A stretch of 64,000 bases of DNA from Echinarachnius parma (taxonomy: Eukaryota; Echinodermata; Echinoidea; Clypeasteroida; Echinarachniidae). Below the pieces are notes generated by a model. It was not told the DNA's origin, did not search any database, and worked only from the letters and a program-made list of their open reading frames with translations. Each line of letters begins with the position of its first letter. Position 1 is the first letter of the stretch. The DNA lies in NCBI GenBank assembly GCA_037951105.1, contig JBAMJV010007160.1, positions 62,001-126,000 on the forward strand, read 5' to 3'. The position numbers were made by a program, and so were the translations under genes. Shown here in pieces: positions 47,158-59,023 of this stretch.

Positions 47158-47486
47158 TTAAGTTATGTTTAATGATTAAAAAAATATATACATTTATAAT
47201 AAATGGTTAATCTTCAATTAAAATAAACTAATTGTAAGATTCTTTAAAACATCAAGCAGTCATCCTATAGTCAACCATCCCATAACAAATAAACTTGCTA
47301 CCATTGATGGAAGGTTGGGGATTGGGGTGGGAGGGGTAGTGTATAGGTGTGTATTCTTTTACCTTGTTTAACTTATATATCATTATATTTTCTTTAGTAT
47401 TCCCCCCTTCCAAAAAATAAAAATAAAATAAAAATAACACACCAACAACAATAACACCATGTATGTGCTATCATGATACTTCTTTA

Positions 47487-48139
47487 CCCCCCCCCCCCCA
47501 GCATTTTGTTCATATATCTCAAAAATTATCTCACCGATTTTGATCATTCATACGGTAATGGATGCGCAATTTTCTCTACGCACAATGTGAATGGTGAATG
47601 GTTGCCATAGCATTAAGTTTTCCTCATCAAAAAATGAATTTGATGAAACAAAGTGCACAAAAAAAAGCTGCACTTTTACTTTTATGTGGCATACTGGGAA
47701 CATTTTGTACACGTGTAAGCTTTTGAAAACTGGTTCCACTGTGAACAATGCAGAAGAAATACTGAATTATATAACAGATTAATGAATTAGGCCAACTACA
47801 ATAAAGATGAAAACAGGACATGACTTCAGTCATTATAATCTACAACAATTTCATATTGAAAGGCCTATTGTTTTAGAAAAATGCATGCTTTTGAAAAATC
47901 GTTTCACTAAGAACAATGCAGCAGTAGTAATGGATTACATAATAGATTTGTGTGTCGGGTAATATTCAATAAAGATGTTTACTCGCATACAAAATGTACC
48001 CACTATGCCACATAAAACTGAAAGTGCAACTTTTCTTTGCACTTTGTTTTAGAAAATTCATTTTGTTGTTGATGAAAACCGTTTGAATGATCAAAATCGG
48101 TGAAACACTTGTTGAGATATATGAACAAATGCTAGGGGG
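47487..48139. mobile_element. TA-flanked foldback MITE A
   Basis: Arms of about 200 bp (47487-47700 and 47985-48139) are reverse complements with indels. Near the tips are AGCATTTTGTTCATATATCTC and its partner GAGATATATGAACAAATGCT; inside are TTATGTGGCATA and CTATGCCACATAA. TA precedes the left poly(C) tip (47485-47486) and follows the right GGGGG tip (48140-48141). Mariner-like and non-autonomous. Confidence 0.75.
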
Positions 48140-48170
48140 TACTTACTTTGTGTGAGTAGTGTATACTATA

Positions 48171-48962
48171 CCGTGTGTCTAAAGAAAAACTATACACTTT
48201 TGAAATGGCTGCCGAATAAAAAAATATATGATTCTGGGGGAAAATAAGTCATGCTTGGGTGAGCACTGCTCACCTTTGGAGAGGTATAACGTCTTTTGGA
48301 GCTTACACAATTGAGGGTGATATGATAAATTCATGATCAATTGCGATCAGTTTGGGTTTGCTGAGTGAATTTTATGGTTTATTGAACCAAACTTGTATGC
48401 ATGAGTGAACAGGAATTGCATGTTTTTATTGTAGCATTGTAACTTTCCCTGGAGTGGAGACCAACGAATATGAATTGTCAAGATATGCACAAGCACACCC
48501 AGATAGAGAGAGAGAAATTTCACCTCCCCTACACCATGTACCATCACCCCGTCCTGACTCCCATGAACACACCACTGAGTCTACCAGGGAAAGTTACAAT
48601 GCTACAATAATAAATGCAATTCCTGTTCACTCATGCATAAAATGTTAATCCCATAAACCACAAATTTCACTCAGCAAACCCAAACTCATCACAATTGATC
48701 ATAAATTTGTCATATCATCCTCAATTCCGTAAGCTCCAAAGGACTTTCCTCTTACACATTCCTGCGCAACCTAATTTCCATACCCTTTACAAAAGTGAGG
48801 ACAGTGCTCACCCAAGCATGAATTATTTTCGGACTTTTTAGTGTCATATGAAAGTTGAGTTTATGAGCTTTCCATACAAATAAAACCTTTCCTCCCAGAA
48901 TTATACGTTTTTTAAAATTTGGCAGCCATTTCTAAAGTGTATAGTTTTTTTGAGACACACGG
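48171..48962. mobile_element. TA-flanked foldback MITE B
   Basis: Tips CCGTGTGTCT and AGACACACGG are perfect inverted repeats flanked by TA (48169-48170, 48963-48964). Complementarity continues, with indels, for about 290 bp on each side (for example ACTATACACTTTTGAAATGGC and GCCATTTCTAAAGTGTATAGT; GGAATTGCATG and its complement). It begins 30 bp after MITE A ends. Mariner-like; the short frames inside are shadows of the arms. Confidence 0.82.
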
Positions 48963-48964
48963 TA

Positions 48965-49534
48965 GATGCATCATTTCCCAAATCCACAACAAATGCTAAG
49001 ACCTCTAGCATTTATAATATACCACTTTGTAATCGTATTACCAATAGAAACATGGGGCATCGGTTTTAAAAAATTCCTATATTATTATACAAATAATTAT
49101 GTGTGATTGTAGGGTCGGATATGAAAGTCTCTAGTGGAGTTTTTAAACTGTAAACTAGGTCAGTGCAATAAGGTAATGCATATTACCTTGCGTTTTTGAT
49201 CAGTACTCGGGAATATATCATTCCTGCACTATGAAACGTTCACACACCACAAATATCAGATCACAACAATACACATCTTATATGGTTTTACACCTTTTGT
49301 TAAACATGTCAACACAAATTACCCCTCTAACATAATAATACTAAGACTCATACATATGAACGAATCATTATAGCAACTTGTTCGTTGCAAAATATGATTA
49401 CAGTCTGTCTTAAATAATTTAGTTGGCGTTAAACAACTTATTAAGATTCTATTTAGGTCTTTTCAGTATTTTTATTCCAGCAGTTCAAGCAAAAAAACAT
49501 GTGAATCATAAGGATTGTACAATTTGCATCACAG
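48965..49534. other. Intronic AT-rich sequence
   Basis: Part of the intron between the Death-domain and linker exons. No separate feature recognised. Confidence 0.4.
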
Positions 49535-49588
49535 ATCTTCCCCCGGCATCACCAGTACCTCAGGAAGTGACAAGAGGAGAACAAGATG
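49535..49588 (+). CDS. 18-codon linker exon of NLR gene
   Basis: Too short to be seen as a frame by itself. It is called from an acceptor (...TTTGCATCACAG) and a strong donor (GATG|GTGAGT) exactly 54 nt apart. With one base carried from the Death exon it reads DLPPASPVPQEVTRGEQD and again leaves one base, which joins the NACHT exon in frame. A Pro/Glu-rich spacer between an effector domain and NACHT is usual for NLRs. It might be alternatively spliced, because both neighbours have the same phase and skipping it would also preserve frame. Confidence 0.6.
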
Positions 49589-49904
49589 GTGAGTAATTCC
49601 CCGATCTTTCTAAGTTATATTGTGTTTTATTTGTGTACTTATTCATATCCTCCGATCATACACTACCAAACTACCATTTAATACTTCCTGGAGTAGGTAG
49701 ACTCATGTCAAAGGAATATGATCCATTTCGCATTTGTCTTATAGAAAGGTACCATGGTTACCGGTACTATGGCCTTCATTTAGCGATATTTATAGTGGTG
49801 CATTGGCTATGTGTTTATTATACGAACGCTGTAGTGTTGTCTAATGATTAATACAAATACCTTTTCCTCTTTTTAACATCAATAATTTATGTCTTTGTCA
49901 ACAG

Positions 49905-51526
49905 TTCAGCTATCTACGTCGGTATCAGCATCAACTCTCTCAGAGAAACAGTTTAATGCGTGTTGCCAGGATTTGAAGGAGTACTATCGAACTAATTTGT
50001 GTAAGATTAAGAAAGATCCTCTAGACCCTTACTCATACCAAGGATTTGAAGAAATGTACACCAATCTAAAGATGCTGGAGAAGGATGGCAATCGTTGGAA
50101 AGACTTGGATTACAGTGAACTTTTCAACATCAAGGTTAATGGAGCGCTACCAAGACGACTGATGGTGCAGGGAGAAGCTGGGGCTGGCAAGACCACGTTC
50201 TGTGCGAAGATAGCATGGGACTGGGTAAATGGGATCCACTTCCAGAATAAAATGGTCATTATTGTTCCGCTGCGAGAAGCTGAAAACTCCACCATGGGTC
50301 AAATAGCTAAACGTCTCATTGGGAACGATAATCCAGTTCAAGCCAGCCAACTGGACCATTTTATAATTTCTTCTCCAGATAAGGTTTTCATTGCCTATGA
50401 TGGACTTGATGAGTATGAAGAAAATATATGGCAGTCGGAGTGCATTACAGATCAATTAATCAGCAGAGATGATCATGCTAGCAATAGCCAAACAAGTGTC
50501 ACACATATTGTTAAAACGATTCGCTGTGAACAGTTAAAAACATGCCTGGCTATGGTAACATCTCGTCCGTGGATGGCAGACCAAATTAGATTTGATGTGA
50601 AGGTTGGAAAAGTATACACATTCATATCTATTGTTGGCTTCACTAAAGAAAATCTATCAGCATACATCAAAAAGTATTTCAAGGATGATAAAATCAAGGC
50701 GAGCAGTCTGATCCAGTTCGTACAGGAGAATGACATAGTCGCAGAGAACATGGCACCATTTCCTATATACGCGGCTATGTTGTGTCTCATGTGGAGGGAG
50801 CTAGACGATGACAAATGTAGACAAATCCAAGAATTACAAACATATTCCCAATTATTTAAGGAAATGTTCCTCTTTCTCAAAGAACATTTTATGATGAAGA
50901 GTCATGAGAGTTTAGATGACCCCGCACGAAAGAAGCTCAGCATTGAAATCGATGAGCCGATGAAACCGATAGCTAAAATTGCCTTTGAGAGCCTTCTGAG
51001 AAAGAAGATGACTTTCAAAGAAGAAGACTTCGAGCACTGTCATGATGCAATGCTACGTGCTTGTAAGATGGGGGTTCTGACAACAGAGAAGAAACTCATC
51101 CCGAAAAGTCAATGGCACACTACCCAGGAGCGAGTGATGCATACAGTGTCCTTCCCGCACAAACTCTTTCATGAGTACATGGCTGGAAAGCACTTGTCTG
51201 AGCTGTTTCGCACAAATAAGAAGGAATACATCCGAGTGATTGAACAGGAAGTGCTGACAAAAATGGAAGAGTTTAGATATCTGCTGTACTTTGGTACGGC
51301 ACTTAGCAAAGAGGTCGCGAAGGATATCATCACAAGGATGAGTCGATTTCAGCAAGAACATACTGATCTAATCATTGATGTGGCATTTGAAAGCCAGGAC
51401 GCGGACGCAGCTAATGTCGTGAAAACCAATATCTTGTCTAAAAGGAACAAGTTAATAGTAGATGAGAAGAGAACAGCACATACACTAGTGGGCCATATGT
51501 TTCTAGCATCGGGCATCGTAAGTTTG
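49905..51526 (+). CDS. NACHT ATPase exon of NLR receptor
   Basis: Acceptor ...CTTTGTCAACAG at 49904 and donor TTTG|GTAAGT at 51526 bound a 1,622 nt exon. It encodes the NACHT module, the ATP-driven oligomerisation switch of NOD-like receptors. Visible in order: a pre-NACHT helix (LKEYYRTNLCKIKKDPLDPY), Walker A GEAGAGKTT (50171-50197), Walker B with the extended acidic motif FIAYDGLDEYEE (about 50386-50421), sensor-1-like TSRP (50558-50569), a winged-helix region, and the HD2 motif FPHKLFHEYMAGKHL (51151-51195). Every catalytic residue expected for ATP binding and hydrolysis is present and there is no stop or frameshift. The exon ends in phase 0 and feeds phase-0 LRR exons. Nearest families are the Death-NACHT-LRR receptors expanded in echinoderms; orthology to a named gene cannot be judged. 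Confidence 0.95.
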
Positions 51527-51936
51527 GTAAGTCATGCATATTCATGCAATCAAGTTAAAGATTATGTTTTAAGAGTGATTAGGTTACACCAGTTTAGGAA
51601 TGTACTTTCCGTTTTTGTTATCATTGACAGTTGTAAACATTCCTGTATTTAAATTTCAAATGCATTTTGAAATACAGGTGATCAATTATACATTACATGG
51701 TATTTGAGCCCATTCAGACGTGATGACTGCGTGCTTGGTAGACATGTCAACACATATATTTCGTTCACTGAATGAAATGCACGTCATTGATTATTTCCAA
51801 AATGTGCATCACATTCTTTAACTATTTATTTATTTTTGTTTTAGTTTAATGATATTAACCAAATGTGAACAAACACGATATGGGCATTATATATGTAAGA
51901 TGATATGGCTTATATTTTACTACTTTTAACATTGAA
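51527..51936. other. Intronic sequence
   Basis: Start of the intron after the NACHT exon. If the donor is missed, the frame reads on to a stop at 51650-51652, giving a receptor without LRRs, but the donor is strong. Nothing else is recognised. Confidence 0.4.
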
Positions 51937-52400
51937 AGGGATAGTTGAGTTTAGGTATAGAGGGCGCTTCAAGAATTTGTTTGTGAGGTAATTGAAAACT
52001 GAGCGCAAAATGCAGAAGAGCACCCACTTTTAATAGCAGAATAAACGTTCATCGAAACTGGTTCAGAGTTGGATGAAATATCCATAAATATACTCATTTA
52101 ATGAGTTTGTAATTAATGTGGGATCCCACAATAATTTTATAATTTTGACCAGCCGTCGAAAAAAAAACTTCCACTTTTCAAAAGTTTTAAAAAGTTGTTG
52201 ATGATCTCTCTATTTAATCATAATTTCAACATAACATCTCATGCACAATCGCTTTCATGATAAATAGTTAAAATCAATACTTTTTAAGGAGCACCATCCT
52301 GTATTTCAACGGCTGTTTTGAATCATAACAGGCTTTTTACTTAGTGCTTTGTATTTGTTTATACATTTCGACTTTCGAGCATGGTGGAGTTATCACAACA
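51937..52400 (-). mobile_element. TTAA MITE family copy, inverted and truncated
   Basis: Runs as the reverse complement of 55704-56236: starts AGGGATAGTTGAGTTTAGGTA, then AGAGGGCGC, TGTGAGGTAATTG and GTTGATGATCTCTCTATTTA, and reaches TTTCGAGCATGGTGGAGTTA near 52376-52395. The far terminal repeat is missing. Confidence 0.75.
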
Positions 52401-53270
52401 ATCTACGATTGGTCAAAAGTTAATCACGTGATGAAACATAGTTTCGCCCATCATTGATGGCAGAAGAAAACTTCGTTACACTTTGTTGATATCTTGGGTG
52501 AAAGTGCGTTGCACTCTCTAGATAATTGGTAAAGTACTATCTACACCCCGCGGTTGCATTGACTTGACTGTACTGTGGAGCTCGTGTACGTGTGGCCACT
52601 CAAATTCCGTACCCAAATGTTGTGGCGTAATAACTCTATGCGCGCGAATTACAAATTTAATTTTATTCGTTGTGCATACGTAGTACACTGAAGCTGCATG
52701 CATATACGATGCATACGCTATGCACTGTACCATATGATACGTATCGTACATTACACACCGTTTGCTGTTATTGTTAATTGCTTGTTCTGTTGTTCTACTA
52801 TAAAATGGCCACAGACGTAAGATTTGAGCTCTAACGAAGCTGAAATGGACATTTTTTTTGCTTGAGAGTGAAAGTAAAAATACAAAGCGACAACTTAAGT
52901 TCAGCCTGAAAGTGTTCCAAGATTATTGCGATGCTGGAAGCATACATTTTGACGAACTGTCTGACATGGACTTGAAAGCGCTAGACCAAGTGTTGGGGAG
53001 ACTCTATTTTCGTGTTTGTTGACTTTTGAAATGTTTTTGGGGGAGTTTACATTTCGCGTTTTAACTTTGGGAATTTTCAAGGAGTTACCGTTGACTTTTG
53101 AACTGTTATAATATAATGGAATTGTCATGGAGTTACCCTGTTACCGAAATTGGAATTACATTGTTGGTAAGTAGATCAAACCTAGTAACAGTACTTAGAC
53201 TAGGCCTGCTTAGACTAGATCTAGAAGTTCGATGTGGAATATAAAGCAAATAATCACCTTTTGGTTTCAG
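52401..53270. other. Intronic sequence
   Basis: No exon or defined repeat recognised. The region around 52,740-53,130 has short frames only. Confidence 0.35.
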
Positions 53271-53271
53271 G

Positions 53272-53396
53272 CGATGGCAAACTATCACTTCCTCGGCGAT
53301 CTGAATGTATACGCTATCTTTCCTTAGCTTCGCTTCGGAAAGATAGCTACATCCAGCTCGCCTCGGAAGTGATAGTTTGTCCCATCACCTTCACCA
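53272..53396. repeat. Hairpin with about 50 bp arms
   Basis: CAAACTATCACTTCC-TCGGCGA-CTGAATGTA-GCTATCTTTCC on the left pairs with GGAAAGATAGC-TACATCCAG-TCGCC-TCGGAAGTGATAGTTTG on the right, with a loop of roughly 15 nt containing CTTCG repeats. Length and pairing resemble a foldback MITE or a precursor-like hairpin inside the intron. Confidence 0.65.
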
Positions 53397-55187
53397 ACGG
53401 TAATTATTTGCTTACTATATGGTTATGGTGGCGATATTGGTTTATAACATTCTGTTTGACCAAAACTCAACAATCCCTTTAGAATGTGTTAATTAGGTAA
53501 TAAATCTTTCTATAATTGATTTTGATTAACTATTATACGGAATGAAACATTACGGGATTTGACCATATCGTGCTCACAGCAATTATGTAAACTCATTATC
53601 ATTCGAACACGGTGAGATTTTAGTGAATAACCTAGCTTATTATTTTATCTAAATAATTCGTCTATTATCTTACCCAAACCTTGACCAAAATAGAAGAAAA
53701 TGAATATTTTAGCGGCGTCCAACAATATAGCACAAGATATTTGCATTTACGAAGTACGTTTCATTTATAGCATGTTTTTACCGTATCTTTCTCAAATTTG
53801 ATAGTTAATGAGACATTCCCCCGCTTTAAAATTATTTTTTCTTTACATTCCATGCTCATATCTACATTTGCCCTGTGAGCAAAGAAGAATCATGGAAGCT
53901 GCCCTTTTTATTTTGAAACCGGGAATTTGTATTGTTCGTGCTAAAATGTGACTTCTACATATGACGAACAAAAGCTTCGCCTCTCTTTGTTATCAGTTGG
54001 CTCACATGATAACAAGGTCACATGGTTTGTGCATATAAAAATGCGAAAACAGAGCTAACATAAATAGACAGAGCTATTATATTCTGGATTTACGTCACAT
54101 TCAGGCAAGAACAATTCGAGGGATCTACAATTTGGCCGCTAGAGGGCAATTAATGAAATGCTTGTTTTTGTTTGGTTGAGGCGCGCTGTTGGTCCAGCGG
54201 GTCCAGCTTCCGGTTGTGCTACCAGCGCGCTGGTAAGCCAAGCTATCTAGCTCGCGTGTGTTGATTTACACACAAGCATAGCCATTTTCTCAATAAAATC
54301 GTGGTTTCACACACCATGATGACTGTGAGTGTATGTATCTACGCCTAGATAAATATTCCTTGTCTCATCGTCGTGGTCCTAGTCCGCATCGAGATCGGCC
54401 ACTAATTAATGGTTACCCTTGCCCTTGGACTTGTCTTAGCTAGCGCTAGATCGATGTCGCAGAGTTTGATGCATAGAAATTGTATCGCATACAGCATGCG
54501 CTAGTTTTGGCTCACCCGCGAGTATTATGGCGAAAGTGGCCAGGCTAGCGTGTAAAAGAAAATTGCGCGTACCGGAAGTAGGCAGCACAACCAAACACCA
54601 AAGTAGTATAGCGCCGCCATCGTCGAATATCTTACAGCTATTGTCAATCCCCCGAATTCAATATTCGGGTTTTAACAAAGTATTGGCACCTTCATGCTGT
54701 ACTTGATGAATGCATGGGAATAGCAAGTACGGGTGACTTTTAATGATGTTCGTCCCCATGCTCACATGGCAAATGTTAGATATATTGGTATAACATTTGT
54801 TTGTGTATGTACATGTACAGAGTATAATAGAAAATTGGCGGCGGGAATTTATACTAATGAGTTTGTTCATTATTGCAATATTCATAATTAACACATGCAA
54901 TCACTGTTTTGCTGGACAAGTAAAACAGTCGTTGTATGTAAGAAATAATGTATTGATTGTGTACCCTTGGCCCAACATGCAGTTTTATTCAGTTTAAATC
55001 ACGATCTTCAATACATTCTGATATTCTATTCATTTGCTTGTAAAGCTATTTTTTTTATTCGGAGAATACACGGCCGCATACAAGATGCAAACATGAACAT
55101 GTTTATATTTCATTACATCGATCTTACCTCTGCATATTTGCGTCAAATTAATAACGTTTTGACTGTTTACTCCCTCCATTACTCCAG
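53397..55187. other. Intronic sequence
   Basis: No additional exon could be supported. A CpG-rich patch near 54,170-54,640 contains CCAGCGGGTCCAGC and CCAGCGCGCTGG palindromic words. A promoter or old repeat is possible but unproven. Confidence 0.35.
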
Positions 55188-55349
55188 ACTGAGGTGATAG
55201 TTGAGACGAGAGACTGTCAACTGCTGGTGTCACAGTGTTTAGCCGAGGCTATCTGCACATCACCCTCTCTCAAAGAGGTTTTCCTGGGAAGATGTTCTCT
55301 GCACAACAGGTTTTATGAAATACTTCTTGAAAAAGGACAACATTCAACC
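55188..55349 (+). CDS. Leucine-rich-repeat exon 1 of NLR gene
   Basis: Acceptor ...CCATTACTCCAG and donor ACC|GTAAAT enclose 162 nt, phase 0 to phase 0. It reads TEVIVETRDCQLLVSQCLAE, AICTSPSLKEVFLGRCSLHN and RFYEILLEKGQHST. L-x-x-V-x-L-x-x-C-x-L fits a NOD-type LRR of 28 residues. LRRs form the ligand-sensing and autoinhibitory solenoid. This exon differs from the three later LRR exons in lacking the A-S-S-K end. Its donor is the weakest of the set. Confidence 0.75.
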
Positions 55350-55699
55350 GTAAATAGTATATTTCACATGTGTAATTTATGTTTAATATCATGATAAAGA
55401 ACATGAATGATTTACTAGTTCATAATGACCATTGGTGTAAAAATATTAACGCATGAAAAACGTTAATGTCAAGATAGTGAGAGGAATATTTCTTGATCTT
55501 TATGTCCAAAAAAACACACACAATGTAATACAAGTATTACTTATTCGTTGATCCTTTTAATACTATTTGTTATTTAAGAACGCTATTCACGCAGATATCA
55601 TATCGCTTACCAAAACAAAGAAAATACAAGCAAATCTTAATGCTTGGAGGATGTGTTTCTGTTTTGTGTGTTATTTGTTGCTGTTGTTGCTTCTTCTTG
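55350..55699. other. Intronic sequence
   Basis: No feature recognised other than a pyrimidine-rich TGTTGCTGTTGTTGCTTCTTCT run at its end. Confidence 0.35.
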
Positions 55700-55703
55700 T
55701 TAA

Positions 55704-56236
55704 AGGGGTAGTACAGTTTTGGTAAGGCTGAACTTTAGTAACTAAAACTGGACAGTAACATTATAAACTAATAGTTATAACTCCTCCATGCTCGAAAGGT
55801 ATACAAAATTACAAGCGACTAAGTAAAAAGCCTGTTATCATTAAAAAAGAGCCATTAAACACAAGAGGGCGCTTTCTGAAAAGGCATTGGTTTCAACCAT
55901 TTTACATACAAAATTATGCATGTGATGTTTTATTGAAATAATGATTAAATAGAGAGATCATCAACAACTATTTAAAAAACGCTTTTGAAAATTTTGAAAA
56001 AGTGCAAGCATTTTAAAAATTTTTGTACAAAATCATCTAATTATTTGGGCCCCAAATAATTATAAGATCAGATATATTTATTGATATTTCAGCCGTTTCT
56101 GGGTCGATTTTGACCAAATAAAATTTGTTCTGCCATTAAAATTGCATGTTCTCTCAAATTCGACACTCAGTTTGTCATTACCTCACACACAAATTGTGAT
56201 GTGCAGCGCCCTCTCTACCAAAACTAAACTACCCCT
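55704..56236. mobile_element. TTAA-flanked MITE, complete reference copy
   Basis: Left end AGGGGTAGTACAGTTTTGGT and right end ACCAAAACTAAACTACCCCT are inverted with three mismatches, flanked by TTAA (55700-55703, 56237-56240). The 533 bp body has two AGAGGGCGC-type words near the ends and no open frame of interest. Truncated relatives lie at 22095, 29035, 37983 and 51937. Confidence 0.85.
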
Positions 56237-56522
56237 TTAATGACTTCAATATACATTAGTCCTAAATCTTGCAACCGTTTCGGCATACATGTAGCTGACC
56301 GAGCTGTAGAGGTTATATGTAGACAATAGTTTATGACCATGGTGACCTGGGGTGGCAAGACGGATTGTAATTTCTGATATTTTGTTTCTTTGTAATACGT
56401 GTACCTCCATATTGGAAGTAGTAAATATATGATAGTAAATATATAATCCATTGCGGATATAGTATCGGAAATAATATCGCTAGTGATATTCGTTTGTCTC
56501 GCAATGTATGGTCAAACTGGGA

Positions 56523-56561
56523 ATCTAAAAGATCATGACGAAACGTCATGATCTTTTAGAT
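56523..56561. repeat. Perfect 18 bp hairpin with 3 nt loop
   Basis: ATCTAAAAGATCATGACG is followed after AAA by its exact reverse complement, ending at 56561. It lies between transposons in an LRR intron. No function can be assigned. Confidence 0.85.
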
Positions 56562-56922
56562 CAACGTCACTGTTTCTTGCTTTCCTTCATGATCTGTATA
56601 AATACGCCCACCTCGTGTGTCCGTCAGCAAAACAACTAACCCGCTGAAGCCCGCACACATAGTAACCCCCGTCAAATGAATGTATTATTAGATCGGCACT
56701 CTCATATTCGAGGCACATGTCAAGCAAGTCAAGCTCTTCCAATTGCAATCATGAAATGATAAAGGTTACCACATAAGGGCACCATTTACGATAATAATGA
56801 CGACAAACTAAGAAAATGCTCCGATTTGTGACATTACAGAGCTGATTTTGCCAGTTGGACTGATATGTTGGCAAATTGAACTATGTAACATCATTATGCA
56901 AGATTACATCTTCTAGGGCATA
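56562..56922. other. Intronic sequence
   Basis: Nothing recognised. Confidence 0.35.
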
Positions 56923-56924
56923 TA

Positions 56925-57453
56925 CAGGATGGCCCAAAACAACGGAACGGGGCACTTCCCAAAATATAATACCACAATGTTTATGTTCATCGGATAGGGT
57001 GTCCTTTCCAATGAAAAACGATACCAAGAACAGTAATTTTGGTCAGGTCGTTTTTGTTTAAGGACGCAGTGAGTGAGACCATGTCAGCTGCCGATTTATG
57101 TCGATTTCAACCTAGTCAATGCCAGTTTAACCGCACTCCTTGCCCGTAATACCATTCAGCGACCATGCCTATTCTCTCGGCACAAGGCTGAGTGCACACT
57201 AACAATAGTGCGCGATGCTCAACGATATGAACGGCGGTTCGTGCGATTCATCAAGCGCTGGCTCAATACAAATTGACAAAAAAGAGAACCTGACATGGTG
57301 TCACTCACAGCGCCCTAAAACACAAACTACACGACCAAATTGACTCTTCTTGGTATCGTTGTTCATTTGAAAAGACACTCTATCCGATGGACATAATACA
57401 TTTGTTACTATATTTTGGGAAGTGCCCCGTTCCGTTTTTTTGGGGCCACCCTG
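56925..57453. mobile_element. Mariner-like MITE, complete copy
   Basis: Ends CAGGATGGCCC and GGGGCCACCCTG, flanked by TA (56923-56924, 57454-57455). The arms of about 200 bp are reverse complements: AACGGAACGGGGCACTTCCC with GGGAAGTGCCCCGTTCCGTT, and ATCGGATAGGGTGTCCTTTC with its partner. It is the most complete of three copies (others 17609 and 32451). The 67-residue frame inside has no transposase motif. Confidence 0.88.
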
Positions 57454-57455
57454 TA

Positions 57456-57911
57456 TAGATCATGACATGTTTGTGCTATGGGGTTTAGTGCCCCATTATG
57501 TCCGCAAATTAACTGCAGAGGTATCGTTCATATGTGTTTAGACATTACTGTACATGATAATGATAATCATGATAATGTGTTTATGACTTTTCTTCAATTT
57601 TAACACAACTACCTGACCAAAGTGATATTTTTAATTTCAAAACGTTTACAGTATAGACATCATGAGGGGCCCCGGTAGCAAATTGTAATCCCCCCCAAAA
57701 TCATTAAAATGCTATGTGGTATAATTATGTTGGGCAAATGTAATATCATAGCAGAAGCGAAGCCATGCGTTTTAAGATGATACCACGATCATTATGTGAA
57801 TATCTATGACATTTGGGCCGACAAAGTCCGTTTTTATTGTGTACTCTTACTGTATATAGTTTTAAAAATAATATGTAAAGTTGCCATTGTTTCTTTAAAA
57901 TTAAATCCCAG
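57456..57911. other. Intronic sequence
   Basis: Nothing recognised apart from the acceptor of the next exon. Confidence 0.35.
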
Positions 57912-58064
57912 GTTCGGATCTTCGGTTTTAATGATATTACTCTTGATGAGGAAGCATCCGGGGCCCTACTATCATGGCTGTGTTCATTGCCAAACCTGAC
58001 ACGTCTGGTGTTATGGAAGGTGACTCTGTGTGGCAGCCTTTACACTCAGAAAGCATCAAGCAAG
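57912..58064 (+). CDS. Leucine-rich-repeat exon 2 of NLR gene
   Basis: Acceptor ...TTAAATCCCAG and donor AGCAAG|GTAACA enclose 153 nt, phase 0 to phase 0: VRIFGFNDITLDEEASGALL, SWLCSLPNLTRLVLWKVTLC, GSLYTQKASSK. The LPNLTRLVLWKVTL core is a clear LRR strand (L-xx-L-x-L-xx-x-xL). It ends in the same A-S-S-K|gtaa junction as the next two LRR exons, showing they arose by exon duplication. Confidence 0.85.
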
Positions 58065-58098
58065 GTAACATTATACAGTTGTTAACTGGTGGTTGAGG

Positions 58099-58240
58099 TG
58101 ATATCACGGAATGTTCCACTCCGAGGGTTTTAAATGCTATTGAGAGAAGATTATAAGTCCCGAGACGTAGTCGAGTGACTTACTAAGTTCACGAAATAGC
58201 ATTTAAAATCCCGAGGATTGGTACATTCCATGATTCTCCC
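58099..58240. repeat. Imperfect hairpin beside LRR exon 2
   Basis: Left arm 58099-58140 (ATCACGGAATGTTCCACTCC, GAGGGTTTTAAATGCTAT) and right arm 58195-58236 (ATAGCATTTAAAATC, CCGAGGATTGGTACATTCC) are complementary with a few mismatches. The loop holds a second small stem (AAGTC...GACTT). It starts 34 bp after the exon's donor. Confidence 0.7.
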
Positions 58241-59020
58241 GATAACAAAGTTAATAACTGTTATATATCATCTGACTGTTTAAACTAAAACGAATTGAAT
58301 TTCACTCACTCATCACTCGTATTCACACACACACACGCATCACGCAACACAACACAACACACAGTATACATAGCATGTGCACAATACGATCCGATCACTG
58401 TATTTCTATCGGAAATATGTGTTGATTGTTTCCTTCGATTATGTTAATCAGGTAAATTTCTGAACAAATTGTACTGGAAATCGCTGATTTTCGTTTGAAT
58501 TTGGTGCCTGCGAGAATAATGATTATCGTACGGTATGGTATAGCGGTACGTACCGTACCGGTATGTGTATATTTGTTTGTTAAACGTTAATTGAATTGTG
58601 GGCGGGTGTCATAATAACTCTCTGGCCATGGTGTCATACTAAAATGACACCCCAATCATGTGACCGTGTTTAGCCAATCAACGACGCGTATTTTACTATC
58701 AGATGATATAATGACTTGTTTCTGCAACACTCCTTAATTGTTTCTGTTAATTACGATACCTGGCCAAGCGTCGGAAACTTCTTCCTATTGGTTCTCCATG
58801 AAATAAGACATTAACCTGTACTTAAACCTTTACAAATGACGGTGATGAATTCGCAGCTAGTCTCATCAGATATTTGTCTTATATGGTAAAGCGAGCTGAT
58901 ACGTTGAATATCACATTCAGACAAGCGCAATGTAAAACAATCACAAATAACAAATACTATAATGTCACTTTCGAATACAAACTAACAGTCTCAAAGCGTA
59001 CCGAGATAGATGTAATGGAC
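58241..59020. other. Intronic sequence
   Basis: No exon seen. A short (CA)n run lies at 58326-58362. Confidence 0.35.
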
Positions 59021-59023
59021 ATT

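Noticed and set aside
54170..54640. CpG-rich patch as an alternative NLR promoter
   Set aside because: No initiator, exon or donor could be linked to it; noted only as intronic sequence.
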